Origin: Hyperoodon ampullatus
Taxonomy: Eukaryota; Chordata; Mammalia; Artiodactyla; Ziphiidae
Length of the DNA: 64,000 nt
Assembly: GCA_949752795.1 (NCBI GenBank)
Contig: OX457074.1
Coordinates: forward strand, 682,001-746,000
Direction of reading: 5' to 3'
Below the pieces are notes generated by a model, which saw only the letters and a list, made by a program, of their open reading frames with translations, was not told where the DNA came from and did no database searches. A program made the position numbers and the translations under genes. This document shows, one piece after another, positions 10,629 to 21,911 of this stretch. Numbering within the stretch: position 1 is the first letter of the stretch; the number at the start of each line of letters is the position of its first letter.

Positions 10629-12389
10629 GCCCTTAGTTAGGAATAGGGTCAAGGCCTTACTTAAGGACAGTGTCAGGGCAAGGCCTAGGAGGAGCATAAA
10701 GGGCTCTATAGGATCAGCATCAGGGGCTGGGGCTGCGGCTGGGGCTGGACCTGGGGCCTTAGTTAGAAATAGTGTCAAGGCCTTAGTTACCACATTGTCA
10801 GGCGAACGCCTAGAAGGATCATAAGGGCCTCTATAGGATCAGCATCAGGGGCTGGGGCTTGGGCTGGGGGTGGGGTTGGGGCTAGGGCTGGGACTGCGGC
10901 TGCCGCTGGGGCTAGGGCTGGGGCTGGGGCTGGGGCTTGGGCTAGGGCTGGAGCTGGGGCTAGGGGTCGGGCTAGGGCTGGGGCCTTAGTTAGCAATAGT
11001 ATCAAGGCCTTAGTTAGTGTCACTGTCAGGGCCTTAGTTAGGTTTAGCATCAGAGCTTTCGTTAGGTATAATGACAGGGCCTAAGTTAGTAGTAGTGTCA
11101 AGGACTGAGTTAAGGACAGTGTGAGGGCAAGGCCTAGGAGGAGCATAAGGGCCTCTGTAGGATCAGCATCAGGGGCTGGGGTTGGGCCTGTGGCTGGGGC
11201 TAGTACGGGGGCTGAGGCTGGGGCTAGGGCTAGGGCTGAGCCTGAGGCTAGGGCTCGGGGTGGGGCTGGGGCTAGGGCTAGGGCTAGGGCTCAGCCCTTA
11301 GTTAGAAATAGTGTCAAGGCCTTAGTTAGGGTCACTGTCAGGGCCATAGTTAGGGTTAGCATCAGAGCCTTCGTTAGGTATAATGTGGCCCTGAGTTAGA
11401 AGTAGTGTCAGGGCCTTAGTGAGGGACAGTGTCAGGCCCTCGATTAGGACGAGCGTCAGAGCCTTTTTTATGTATAATGGCAGGGAAAGTGTTACGAGGA
11501 GAGTCAGGCCCTTAGTTAGGGACACTTTCAGGGTCTTAGTTAGGGACAGTATCACACCCTGAGTTAGTATTAGTGTCAAGGCCTTAGTTAAAGACACTGT
11601 CAGGGCAAGTTCTAGGAGGAACATAAGGGCCTCTTTAGGATCAGCATCAGGGGCTAGGGCTGTGACTAGGTCTGGGGCTGGGGCTGGGGCTGGGGCTGGG
11701 GCTAGGACTAGGGCTAGGACTAGGCCCTTAGTTAGGAATAGTCTCAAGGCCTTGGTTAGGGTCACTTTCAGGGCGTTAATTAGGGTTAGCATCACAGCCT
11801 TCGTTAGGTATAATGTCAGGGCTTGAGTTAGAAGTAGTGTCAGGGACTTAGTGAGGGACAGTGTGAGGGCCTTCTTAGGACGAGCGTCAGAGCCTTTTTT
11901 ATGTAAAATGGCAGAGCCAGAGTTAGGAGGAGAGTCAGGCCCTTAGTTAGGGACACTGTCAGGGCCTTAGTTAGGGACAATATTACATCCTCAGTTTGTA
12001 GTAGTGTCAAGGCCTTAGTTAAGGACAGTGTCAGGGCAAGGCCTAGGAGGAGCATAAGGGTCTCTGTAGGATCAGCATCAGGGGCTGGGGCTGGGGCCGG
12101 GGCTGGGGCCGGGGCTTGGGCTGGGGCTGCGGCTGGGGCTCGGGTTGGGTCAGGGGCTGGGCCTCGGGTTGGGGCTAGGGCTAGGGCTGGGGCTGGGGCT
12201 AGGGCCTTAGTTAGGAATAGTGTCAAGGCCTTAGTTAAAGTCACTGTCACAGCCTTACTTAGGGTTAGCATCAGACCTTTCGTTAGGTATAACGTCAGGG
12301 CCTGAGTTAGAAGTAGTGTCAGGGCCTTAGTGAGGGACAGTGTCAGGGCTTTGGCTAGGACGAGCGCCAGAGCCTTGTTTATGTATAAT

Positions 12390-13430
12390 GGCAGGGCCAG
12401 AGTTAGGAGGACAGTCAGGCCCTTAGTTAGGGACACTCTCAGGGCCTTAGTTACGGACAGTATCACAGCCTGACTTAGTAGTAATGTCAAGGCCTTACTC
12501 AAGGACAGTGTCAGGGCGAGGCCTAGAGGAGCATAAGGGCCTCTATAGGATCAGGGTCTGGGGCTGGGGATAGGGCTAGGGCTAGGGCTACGGCCTTCGT
12601 TAGGAATAGTGACAAGGCCTTATTTAAGAACAGTGTCAGGGAAAGACCTAGGAGGAGCATAAAGTCCTCTGTAGGATCAGCATCAGGGCCTGGGGCTAGG
12701 GCTGAGGCTGGGCCTGAGGCTGGGGCCGGGGCTAAGGCTAGGCCCTTAGTTAGGAATAGTGTCAAGGCCTTATTTAGGGTCACTGTCAGGGCGTTCGTTA
12801 GGGTTAGCATCAGAGCCTTCGTTAGGTATAATGTCAGGCCTGAGTTAGAAGTAGTGTCAGGGCCTTAGTGAGGGACAGTGTCTGGGCCTTGGTTAGGACG
12901 AGCGTCAGAGCCTTTGTTATGTATAACGGCAGGTCCAGAGTTAGGAGGAGAATCAGGCCCTTAGTTAGGGACACTGTCAGGGCCTTAGTTACAGAGAGTA
13001 TCATGGCCTGAGTTAGTAGTAGTCTCAAGGCCTTAGTTAAGGACAGTGTCATGGCAAGACCTAGGAGGAGCATAAGGGCCTCGGTAGGATCAGCATCTGG
13101 GGTAGGGGCAGGGGCTGGCTCTGGGGCTGCGGCTGGGGCTAGGGCTGGGGCTGGGGATATTGATGGGGCTAAGGCTGGGGCTGGGGCTGGGGCTGGGGCT
13201 GGGGCTAGGGCTAGGACTAGGGCTAGGGCCATACTTAGGAATAGTGTCAAGGACTTAGTTAGCATCACTGTCAGGGCCTTAGTTAGGGTTGGCATCACAG
13301 CCTTCGTTACGTATAATGTCAGGGCTTGATTTAGAAGTAGTGTCAGGGCCTTAGTGAGGGACAGTGTCAGGGCCTTGGTTAGGATGAGCGTCACAGCCTT
13401 TTTTATGTATAATGGCAGGGAAAGTGTTAG
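12390..13430 (+). repeat. Alpha duplication, left copy (1,438-bp spacing)
   Basis: This stretch is nearly identical to 13,828-14,874. Shared landmarks include GAGGCCTAGAGGAGCATAAG, the short array containing GGGGATAGGGCT, the CTAAAGTCCTC-like linker variant region, and an array with GGGGATATTGATGG. Differences include ATGGCAAGACC at 13,050 against ACGGCAAGACC in the other copy. Confidence 0.8.
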
Positions 13431-13827
13431 GAGGAGAGTCAGGCCCTTAGTTAAGGACACTTTCAGGGTCTTAGTTAGGGACAGTATCACAGCCTGAGTT
13501 AGTAGTAGTGTCAAGGCCTTAGTTAAGGACAGGGTCAGGGCAAGGCCTAGGAGGACCATACGGGCCTCTGTAGGATCAGCATCAGTGGCTGGGGCTAGGG
13601 CTGGGGCTGGCGCAGGGGCTGGAGATTGGGCTAGGGCTAGAGCCATAGTTAGGAATGGTGTCAAGGCCTTAGTTAGTGTCACTGTCAGGGCCTTAGTTAG
13701 TGTTGGCATCAGACCCTTCGTTACGTATAATGTCAGGGCCTGAGTTAGAAGTAGTGTCAGGGCCTTAGTGAGGGACAGTGTCAGGGCCTTGGTTAGGAGG
13801 AGCGTCAGAGCCTTTTTTATGTATAAT

Positions 13828-14874
13828 GGCAGGGCCAGAGTTAGGGGGACAGTCAGGCCCTTAGTTAGGGACACTCTCAGGGCCTTAGTTACGGACAGTA
13901 TCACAGCCTGACTTAGTAGTAATGTCAAGGCCTTACTCAAGGACAGTGTCAGGGCGAGGCCTAGAGGAGCATAAGGGCCTCTATAGGATCAGGGTCTGGG
14001 GCTGGGGATAGGGCTAGGGCTAGGGCTACGGCCTTCGTTAGGAATAGTGACAAGGCCTTATTTAAGAACAGTGTCAGGGAAAGACCTAGGAGGAGCATAA
14101 AGTCCTCTGTAGGATCAGCATCAGGGCCTGGGGCTAGGGCTGAGGCTGGGCCTGAGGCTGGGGCCGGGGCTAAGGCTAGGCCCTTAGTTAGGAATAGTGT
14201 CAAGGCCTTATTTAGGGTCACTGTCAGGGCGTTCGTTAGGGTTAGCATCAGAGCCTTCGTTAGGTATAATGTCAGGCCTGAGTTAGAAGTAGTGTCAGGG
14301 CCTTAGTGAGGGACAGTGTCTGGGCCTTGGTTAGGACGAGCATCAGAGCCTTTGTTATGTATAACGGCAGGTCCAGAGTTAGGAGGAGAATCAGGCCCTT
14401 AGTTAGGGACACTGTCAGGGCCTTAGTTACAGAGAGTATCATGGCCTGAGTTAGTAGTAGTGTCAAGGCCTTAGTTAAGGACAGTGTCACGGCAAGACCT
14501 AGGAGGAGCATAAGGGCCTCGGTAGGATCAGCATCTGGGGTAGGGGCAGGGGCTGGCTCTGGGGCTGCGGCTGGGGCTAGGGCTGGGGCTGGGGATATTG
14601 ATGGGGCTAAGGCTGGGGCTGGGGCTGGGGCTGGGGCTGGGGCTGGGGCTAGGGCTAGGGCTAGGGCTAGGGCCATACTTAGGAATAGTGTCAAGGACTT
14701 AGTTAGCATCACTGTCAGGGCCTTAGTTAGGGTTGGCATCACAGCCTTCGTTACGTATAATGTCAGGGCTTGATTTAGAAGTAGTGTCAGGGCCTTAGTG
14801 AGGGACAGTGTCAGGGCCTTGGTTAGGATGAGCGTCAGAGCCTTTTTTATGTATAATGGCAGGGAAAGTGTTAC
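13828..14874 (+). repeat. Alpha duplication, right copy
   Basis: This is the second copy of 12,390-13,430. It has one additional GGGGCT hexamer in the array near 14,640, which moves the offset from 1,438 to 1,444. Its right end switches at GTGTTACGAGG (about 14,870) to sequence that matches 11,490 onward. That makes it a recombinant between two alpha cassettes. Confidence 0.75.
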
Positions 14875-17800
14875 GAGGAGAGTCAGGCCCTTAGTTAGGG
14901 ACACTTTCAGGGTCTTAGTTAGGGACAGTATCACACCCTGAGTTAGTATTAGCGTCAAGGCCTTAGTTAAAGACACTGTCAGGGCAAGTTCTAGGAGGAA
15001 CATAAGGGCCTCTTTAGGATCAGCATCAGGGGCTAGGGCTGTGACTAGGTCTGGGGCTGGAGCTGGGGCTAGGGCTAGGCCCTTAGTTAGGAATAGTGTC
15101 AAGGCCTTACTTAGGGTCACTGTCAGAGCCTTAGTTAGGGTTAGCATCAGACCCTTCGTTAGGTATAATGTCAGGGCCTGAGTTAGAAGTAGTGTCAGGG
15201 CCTTAGTGAGGGACAGTGTCAGGGCCTTAGTTAGGACGAGTGCCAGAGCCTTTTTCATGTATAATGGCAGGGCCAGAGTTAGGAGACAGTCAGGCCCTTA
15301 CTTAGGGACACTGTCAGGTCCTTAGTTACGGACAGTATCACAGCCTGACTTAGTAATAATGTCATAGCCTTACTTAAGGACAGTGTCAGGACGAGGCCTA
15401 GGAGGAGCATAAGGGCCTCTGTAGGATCAGGGGCTGGGGCTGGGGCTAGGGCTGGGGCTGGGGATAGTGATGGGGCTAGGGCTGGGGTTGAGGCTGGGGC
15501 TGGGGCTACAGATGGGGCTAGGGCTGGGGCTGGGGCTGGGGCTGGGGCTAGGGCTAGGGCTGAGCCTGAGGCTAGGGCTCGGGGTGGGGCTGGGGCTAGG
15601 GCTGGGGCTCGGCCCTTAGTTAGGAATAGTGTCAAGGCCTTAGTTAGGGTCACTGTCAGAGCCATAGTTAGGGTTAGCATCAGAGCCTTCGTTAGGTATA
15701 ATGTGGCCCTGAGTTAGAAGTAGTGTCAGGGCCTTACTGAGGGACAGTCTCAGGGCCTCGGTTAGGACGAGCGTCAGAGCTATTTTTATGTATAATGGCA
15801 GGGCCACAGTTAGGAGGACATTCATTCCCTTATACAGGGACACTGTCAGGGCCTTAGTTAGGGACAGTATCACGGCCTGAGTTAGAAGTAGTGTCAAGGC
15901 CTGAGTTGAGGACAGTGTCAGGGCAAGGCCTAGGAGGAGCATAAGGGCCTCTGTAGGATCAGCATCAGGTGCTGGGGTTGGGCCTTGGGCTGGGGCTAGG
16001 ACTGGGGCTGTGGCTGGGGCTAGGGGTTGGGCTACGGCTGGGGCCTTAGTTAGGAATAGTGTCAAGGCCTTAGTTAGTGTCACTGTCAGGGCCTTAGTTA
16101 GGGTTAGCATCAGAGCTTTCCTTAGGTATAATAACAGGGCCTGAGTTAGAAGTAGTGTCAGGGCCTTAGTGAGGGACAGTCTCAGGGCCTCAGTTAGGAC
16201 GAGCATCAGAGCTTTTTATATGTATAATGGCAGGGCCAGAGTTAGGAGGACATTCAGTCCCTTATTCAGGGACACTGTCAGGGCCTTAGGGACAGTATCA
16301 CGGCCTGAGTTAGTAGTAGTGTCAAGGCCTGAGTTAAGGACAGTGTCAGGGCAAGGCCTAGGAGGAGCATAAGGGTCTCTGTAGGATCAGCATCAGGGGC
16401 TGGGGTTGGGCCTGGGGCTGGGGCTAGGGCTGGGGCTGGGGCTGGGGCCAGGGCTAGGGCTGTGGCTGTGGCTGGGGCTAGGGCTGGGGCTGGGGCTGGA
16501 GCTGAGGCTGAGGCTAAGGCTAGGGCTGTGTCTGGGGCTAGGGCTAGGGCTGGGGCTCGGCCCTTAGTTAGGAATAGTGTCAAGGCCTTAGTTAGGGTCA
16601 CTGTCAGAGCCATAGTTAGGGTTAGCATCAGAGCCTTCGTTAGGTATAATGTGGCCCTGAGTTAGAAGTAGTGTCAGGGCCTTAGTGAGGGACACTCTCT
16701 GGGCCTCGATTAGGACGAGCGTCAGAGCCTTTTTTATGTATAATGGCAGGGCCACAGTTAGGAGGACATTCATTCCCTTATACAGGGACACTGTCAGGGC
16801 CTTAGTTAGGGACAGTATCACGGCCTGAGTTAGTAGTAGTGTCAAGGCCTGAGTTGAGGACAGTGTCAGGGCAAGGCCTAGGAGGAGCATAAGGGCCTCT
16901 GTAGGATCAGCATCAGGTGCTGGGGTTGGGCCTTGGGCTGGGGCTAGGACTGGGGCTGGGGCTGGGGCTAGGGCTAGGGCTGGGCCTTGGGCTAGGGCTG
17001 GAGCTGGGGCTAGGGGTCGGGCTACGGCTGGGGCCTTAGTTAGGAATAGTGTGAAGGCCTTAGTTAGGGTCACTGTCAGGGCCATAGTTAGGGTTGGCAT
17101 CAGAGCCTTCGTTAGGTATAATGTGGCCCTGAGTTAGAAGTAGTGTCAGGGCCTTAGTGAGGGACAGTGTCAGGCCCTCGATTAGGACGAGCGTCAGAGC
17201 CTTTTTTATGTATAATGGCAGGGCCAGAGTTAGGAGGAGAGTCAGGCCCTTAGTTAGGGACACTGTCAGGGCCGTAGTGAGGGACAGTATCACGGCCTGA
17301 GTTAGTAGTAGTGTCAAGGCCTGAGTTAAGGACAGTGTCATGGAAAGGCATAGGAGTAGCATAAGGGCCTTTGTAGGATAAGCAACAGAGGCTGGGGCTG
17401 GGGCGGGGGCTGGGGCTAGGGCTGGGGCTGGGACTGAGGCTAGGGCTGGGGCTAGGGCTGGGCCTGGGCCTGGGCCTGGGACTGGGGCTGCGTGGGGCTG
17501 GCGCTGGGGTTGGGGCCTTAGTTAGAAATAGTGACAATGCCTTAGTTAAGGACAGTGTCAGGGAAAGGCCTAGGAGGAGCATAAGGGCCTCTGTAGGATT
17601 AGGGGTGGGGGCTGGGGCTGGGGTTGGGGCTGGGGCTGGGGCTAGGGCTGGGGATGGGGCTGGGACTGGGGCTAGGGCTGGGGCTGGGACTGGAGCTAGG
17701 GCTGGGGCTAGGGCTAGGGCTAGGCCCTTAGTTAGGAAGAGTGTCAAGGCCTTAGTTAGTGTCACTGTCACGGCCTTAGTGAGGGTTACCATAAGAGCTT

Positions 17801-18080
17801 TCGTTAGGTATAATGACAGGGCCTGAGTTACAAGTAGTGTTAGGGCCTTAGAGAAGGACAGTCTCAGGGCCTCGCGTAGGACGAGCGTCAGAGCTTTTTT
17901 TGTGTATAATGGCAGGGCCAGAGTTAGGAGGACATTCAGTCCCTTAGACAGGGACACTGTCAGGGCCTTAGTTAGGGACAGTATCACGGCCTGAGTTAGT
18001 AGTAGTGTCAAGGCCTGAGTTAAGGACAGTGTCAGGGCAAGGCCTAGGAGGAGCATAAGGGCCTCTGTAGGATCAGCATC

Positions 18081-18438
18081 AGGACCTGGGGTTGGGCCTG
18101 GGGCTGGGGCTAGGGCAGGGGCTGGGGCTGGGGCTAGGGCTAGGCCTGGGGCTGGGGCTGGGGCTAGGGCTGGAGCTGGGGCTGGAGCTGGGGCTGAGGC
18201 TGAGGCTAGGGCTGGGGCTGGGGCTGGGGCTGGGGCTGGGGCTGGGACTGGGACTGGGGCTAGGACTGGGGCTAGGGCTGGGGCTAGGGCTGGGGCTGGG
18301 GCTGGAGCTGGGGCTGAGGCTGAGGCTAAGGATGGGGCTGGGGCTGGGGCTGGGGCTCGGGCTCGGGCTGGGGCTGGGACTGGGGCTAGGGCTGGGGCTA
18401 GGGCTGGGGCTAGGGCTGGGGCTAGGTTTAGGTCTAGG
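18081..18438 (+). repeat. Hexamer array, 358-bp allele (copy 2)
   Basis: This is an expansion of the 4,741-4,978 form by 120 bp (20 hexamers). The motif GAGCTGGGGCTGAGGCTGAG appears twice, at about 18,185 and 18,308, so the gain looks like an internal duplication of about 120 bp rather than single-hexamer slippage. Confidence 0.88.
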
Positions 18439-21400
18439 CCCTTATTTAGGAATAGTGTCAAGGCCTTAGTTAGGGACACTGTCAGGGCCATAGTTAGGGT
18501 TAGCATCACAGCCTTCGTTAGGTATAATGTGGCCCTGAGTTAGAAGTAGTGTCAGGGCCTTAGTGAGGGACAGTGTCAGGCCCTCGATTAGGACGAGCGT
18601 CAGAGCCTTTTTTATGTATAATGGCAGGGCCAGAGTTAGGTGGAGAGTCAAACCCTTAGTTAGGGACACTGACAGGGCCAGAGTTAGGAGGAGAGTCAGA
18701 CCCTTAGTTAGGGACACTGTCAGGGCCTTAGTTAGGGACAGTATCACGGCCTGAGTTAGTAGTAGTGTCAAGACCTGAGTTAAGGACAGTGTCAGGGCAA
18801 GGCCTAGGAGGACCATAAGGGCCTCTGTAGGATCAGCGTCAGGGGTTGGGTTTGGGCCTGGGGCTGGGGCTAGGACTGGGGCTGTGCCTGGAGCTAGGGC
18901 TAGGGCTGGGCCTGGGGCTTGGGCTGGAGCTGGGGCTGGGGCTAGGCCCTTAGTTAGGAATAGTGTCAAGGCCTTACTTAGGGTCACTGTCAGGGCCATA
19001 GTTAGGGTTACAATCAGAGCCTTCGTTAGGTATAATGTGTCCCTGAGTTAGAAGTAGTGTCAGGGCCTTAGTGAGGGACAGTGTCAGGCCCTCGATTAGG
19101 ATGAGCGTCAGAGCCATTTTTATGTATAATGGCAGGGACACAGTTAGGAGGGGAGTCAGGCCCTTAGTTAGGGACACTGTCTGGGCCGTATTTAGGGACA
19201 GTATCACGGCCTGAGTTAGTAGTAGTGTCAAGGCCTGAGTTAAGGACAGTGTCACGGAAAGGCCTAAGAGTAGCATAAGGGCCTTTAGAGGATAAGCATA
19301 AGAGGCTGGGGCTGGGGCTGGCTTTGGGGCTGGGGCTGGGACTAGGGCTAGGGCTAGGCCCTTAGTTAGGAATAGTGTCAAGGCCTTAGTTAGTGTCACT
19401 GTCAGGGCCTTAGTTACGGTTAGCATCAGAGCTTTCGTTAGGTATAATGACAGGGCCTGAGTTAGAAGTAGTGTTAGGGCCTTAGTGAAGGACAGTCTCA
19501 GGGCCTCGGTTAGGACGAGCATCAGAGCTTTTTTTATGTATAATGGCAGGGCCAGAGTTAGGAGGACATTCAGTCCCTTAGACAGGGACACTGTCAGGGC
19601 CTTAGTTAGGGTCAGTATCACGGCCTGAGTTAGTAGTAGTGTCAAGGCCTGAGTTAAGGACAGTGTCAGGGCAAGGCCTAGGCGGAGCATAAGGGCCTCT
19701 GTAGGATCAGCATCAGGGGCTGGGGTTGGGCCTGGGGCTGGGGCTAGGGCTGGGGCTAAGTCTGGGGCTAGGGCTAGGGCTAGGGTTGTGGCTGGGGCTG
19801 GGGCTGGAGCTGGGGCTGAGGCTAAGGCTAGGGCTGGGTCTGGGGCTAGGGCTAGGGCTGGGGCTGGGGCTGGGACTGGGGCTATGGCTTGGGCTAGGGC
19901 TGGGGCTGGGCCTGGGGCTAGGTTTAGGGCTAGGCCCTTAGTTAGGAATAGGGTCAAGGCCTTCCTTAAGGACAGTGTCAGGGCAAGGCCTAGGAGGAGC
20001 ATAAAGGGCTCTATAGGATCAGCATCAGGGGCTGGGGCTGCGGCTGGGGCTGGACCTGGGGCCTTAGTTAGAAATAGTGTCAAGGCCTTAGTTACCACAT
20101 TGTCAGGGGAAGGCCTAGGAGGATCATAAGGGCCTCTATAGGATCAGCATCAGGGGCTAGGGCTAGGGCTGGGGCTGGGGCTTGGGTTGGGTTTGGGGCT
20201 AGGGCTGGGGCTGCGGCTGAGGCTAGGGCTGGGGCTGGGGCTTGGGCTAGGGCTGGAGCTGGGGCTAGGGCTGGAGCTTGGGCTAGGGGTCGGGCTAGGG
20301 CTGGGGCCTTAGTTACCAATAGTGTCAAGGCCTTACTTAGTGTCACTGTCAGGGCCTTAGTTAGGTTTAGCATCAGAGCTTTCCTTAGGTATAATCACAG
20401 GGCCTGAGTTAGTAGTAGTGTCAAGGCCTGAGTTAAAGACAGTGTCAGGGCAAGGCCTAGGCGGAGCATAAGGGCCTCTGTAGGATCAGCATCAGGGGCT
20501 GCGGTTGGGCCTGGGGCTGTGGGTGGGGCTAGGGCTGGGCCTGGGGCTAGGGCTGAGGATGGGGTTTGGGCTGGGGCTAGGGCTAGGGCTCGGCCCTCAG
20601 TTAGGAATAGGGTCAAGGCCTTAGTTAGGGTCACTGTCAGGGCCATAGTTAGGGTTAGCATCAGAGCCTTCGTTAGGTATAAGGTGGCCCTGAGTTAGAA
20701 GTAGGGTCAGGGCCTTAGTGAGGGACAGTGTCAGGCCCTCGATTAGAACGAGCGTCAGAGCCCTTTTTATGTATAATCGCAGGGACACAGTTAGGAGGAG
20801 AGTCACACCCTTAGTTAGGGACACTGTCAGGGCCGTAGTGAGGGACAGTATCACAGCCTGAGTTAGTAGAAGTGTCAAGGCCTGAGTTAAGGACAGTGTC
20901 AGGGCAAGGCCTAGGAGTAGCATAAGGGCCTTTGTAGGATAAGCATAAGAGGCTGGGGCTCGGACTGGGGTTGGGGCTGGGGCTAGGTTTAGGGCTAGGC
21001 CCTTAGTTAGGAATAGGGTCAAGGCCTTACTTAATGACACTGTCAGGGCAAGGCCTAGGAGGAGGATAAGGGCCTCTATAGGATCAGCATCAGGGGCTGG
21101 GGCTGCGGCTGCGGCTGGACCTGGGGCCTTAGTTAGAAATAGTGTCAAGGCCTTAGTTACCACATTGTCAGGGGAAGCCCTAGGAGGATCATAAGGGCCT
21201 CTATAGGATCAGCATCAGGGGCTAGGGCTGAAGCTGGGGCTGGGCCTGGGGCTGGGGCTAGGGCTGGGACTGCGGCTGCGGCTGGGGCTAGGGGTCGGGC
21301 TAGGGCTGGGCCTTAGTTACGAATAGTGTCAAGGCCTTAGTTAGCGTCACTGTCAGGGCCTTAGTTAGGTTTAGCAACAGAGCTTTCGTTAGGTATAATG

Positions 21401-21662
21401 ACAGGGCCTGAGTTAGTAGTAGTGTCAGGGCCTTAGTGAGGGACACTCTCTGGGCCTCGGTTAGGACGAGCGTCAGAGCTTTTTTTATGTATAATGGCAG
21501 GGCCAGAGTTAGGAGGACATTCAGTCCCTTATTCAGGGACACTATCAGGGCCTTAGGGACAGTATCACGGCCTGAGTTAGTAGTAGTGTCAAGGCCTGAG
21601 TTAAGGACAGTGTCACGGCAAGGCCTAGGAGGAGCATAAGGGTCTCTGTAGGATCAGCATCA

Positions 21663-21911
21663 GGGGCTGGGGTTGGGCCTGGGGCTGGGGCTGGGGCTGG
21701 GGCTGGGGCCGGGGCTAGGGCTGGGGCTGGGGCCGGGGCTAGGGCTGGGGCTGGGGCTGGGGCTAGGGCTGGGGCTGGGGCTGGGGCTGGAGCTGAGGCT
21801 GAGGCTAAGGCTAGGGCTGTGTCTGGGGCTGGGGCTAGGGCTGGGGCTGGGACTGGGGCTAGGGCTGGGGCTAGGGCTGGGGCTGGGCCTGGGGCTAGGT
21901 TTAGGGCTAGG
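21663..21911 (+). repeat. Hexamer array, 249 bp
   Basis: This is the copy 2 counterpart of 7,489-7,732. It has a duplicated GGGGCCGGGGCTAGGG block near its left end and only one GGGACTGGGG block. Confidence 0.85.

Larger units (their letters stand above)
2461..11485 (+). repeat. Family beta satellite, copy 1
   Basis: Cassettes in this block mostly carry the 22-bp monomer 4 ending ATGTGGC. Hexamer arrays lie at about 2610-2750, 3106-3180, 3533-3699, 4056-4181, 4267-4384, 4741-4978, 5381-5486, 5843-5898, 6255-6474, 6568-6602, 6693-6847, 7034-7132, 7489-7732, 7825-7972, 8161-8283, 8641-8737, 9095-9163, 9521-9605, 9957-10031, 10381-10628, 10717-10757, 10849-10982 and 11169-11295. The block matches copy 2 (15,281-25,430) at offsets that step from 12,862 to 13,334, 13,460 and 14,180, so indels separate near-identical stretches. 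It lacks a 720-bp piece (exactly 30 x 24) present in copy 2 around 20,860-21,590. One marker difference is A at 7,132 where the other copies read G. Confidence 0.85.
11486..15280 (+). repeat. Family alpha satellite, block 2
   Basis: At about 11,485 a beta monomer 8 (GTATAATGGCAGGGA) runs straight into the alpha form AAGTGTTACGAGGAG, and alpha cassettes continue to about 15,280. Hexamer arrays include about 11,648-11,723, 12,077-12,205, 12,555-12,592, 12,686-12,745, 13,096-13,231, 13,585-13,642 and 14,530-14,672. The piece at about 12,390-13,430 recurs at 13,828-14,874 with spacing 1,438 bp, growing to 1,444 bp because one extra hexamer sits in the second array. The piece at 14,870 to about 15,050 matches 11,490 to about 11,680 at an offset near 3,380. 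The right edge passes into beta near 15,280, homologous to the alpha-beta edge near 2,460. Confidence 0.8.

Noticed and set aside
18092..18469. Plus-strand Gly-Leu and Ala-Gly dipeptide frames in hexamer arrays as structural or silk-like proteins
   Set aside because: All three plus frames through (GGGGCT)n are largely stop-free by composition. No signal peptide, non-repetitive domain or splice context is present.
17250..18509. Long minus-strand reading frames (about 419 codons here and at 38,336, 50,646 and 54,679; 374 codons at 5,514 and its copies) as protein-coding genes
   Set aside because: They follow the 24- and 6-bp repeat exactly, overlap open frames on the other strand, start and stop wherever a monomer has a frame-changing indel, and give peptides of 8-residue and Ala-Pro periodicity with no recognisable domain.
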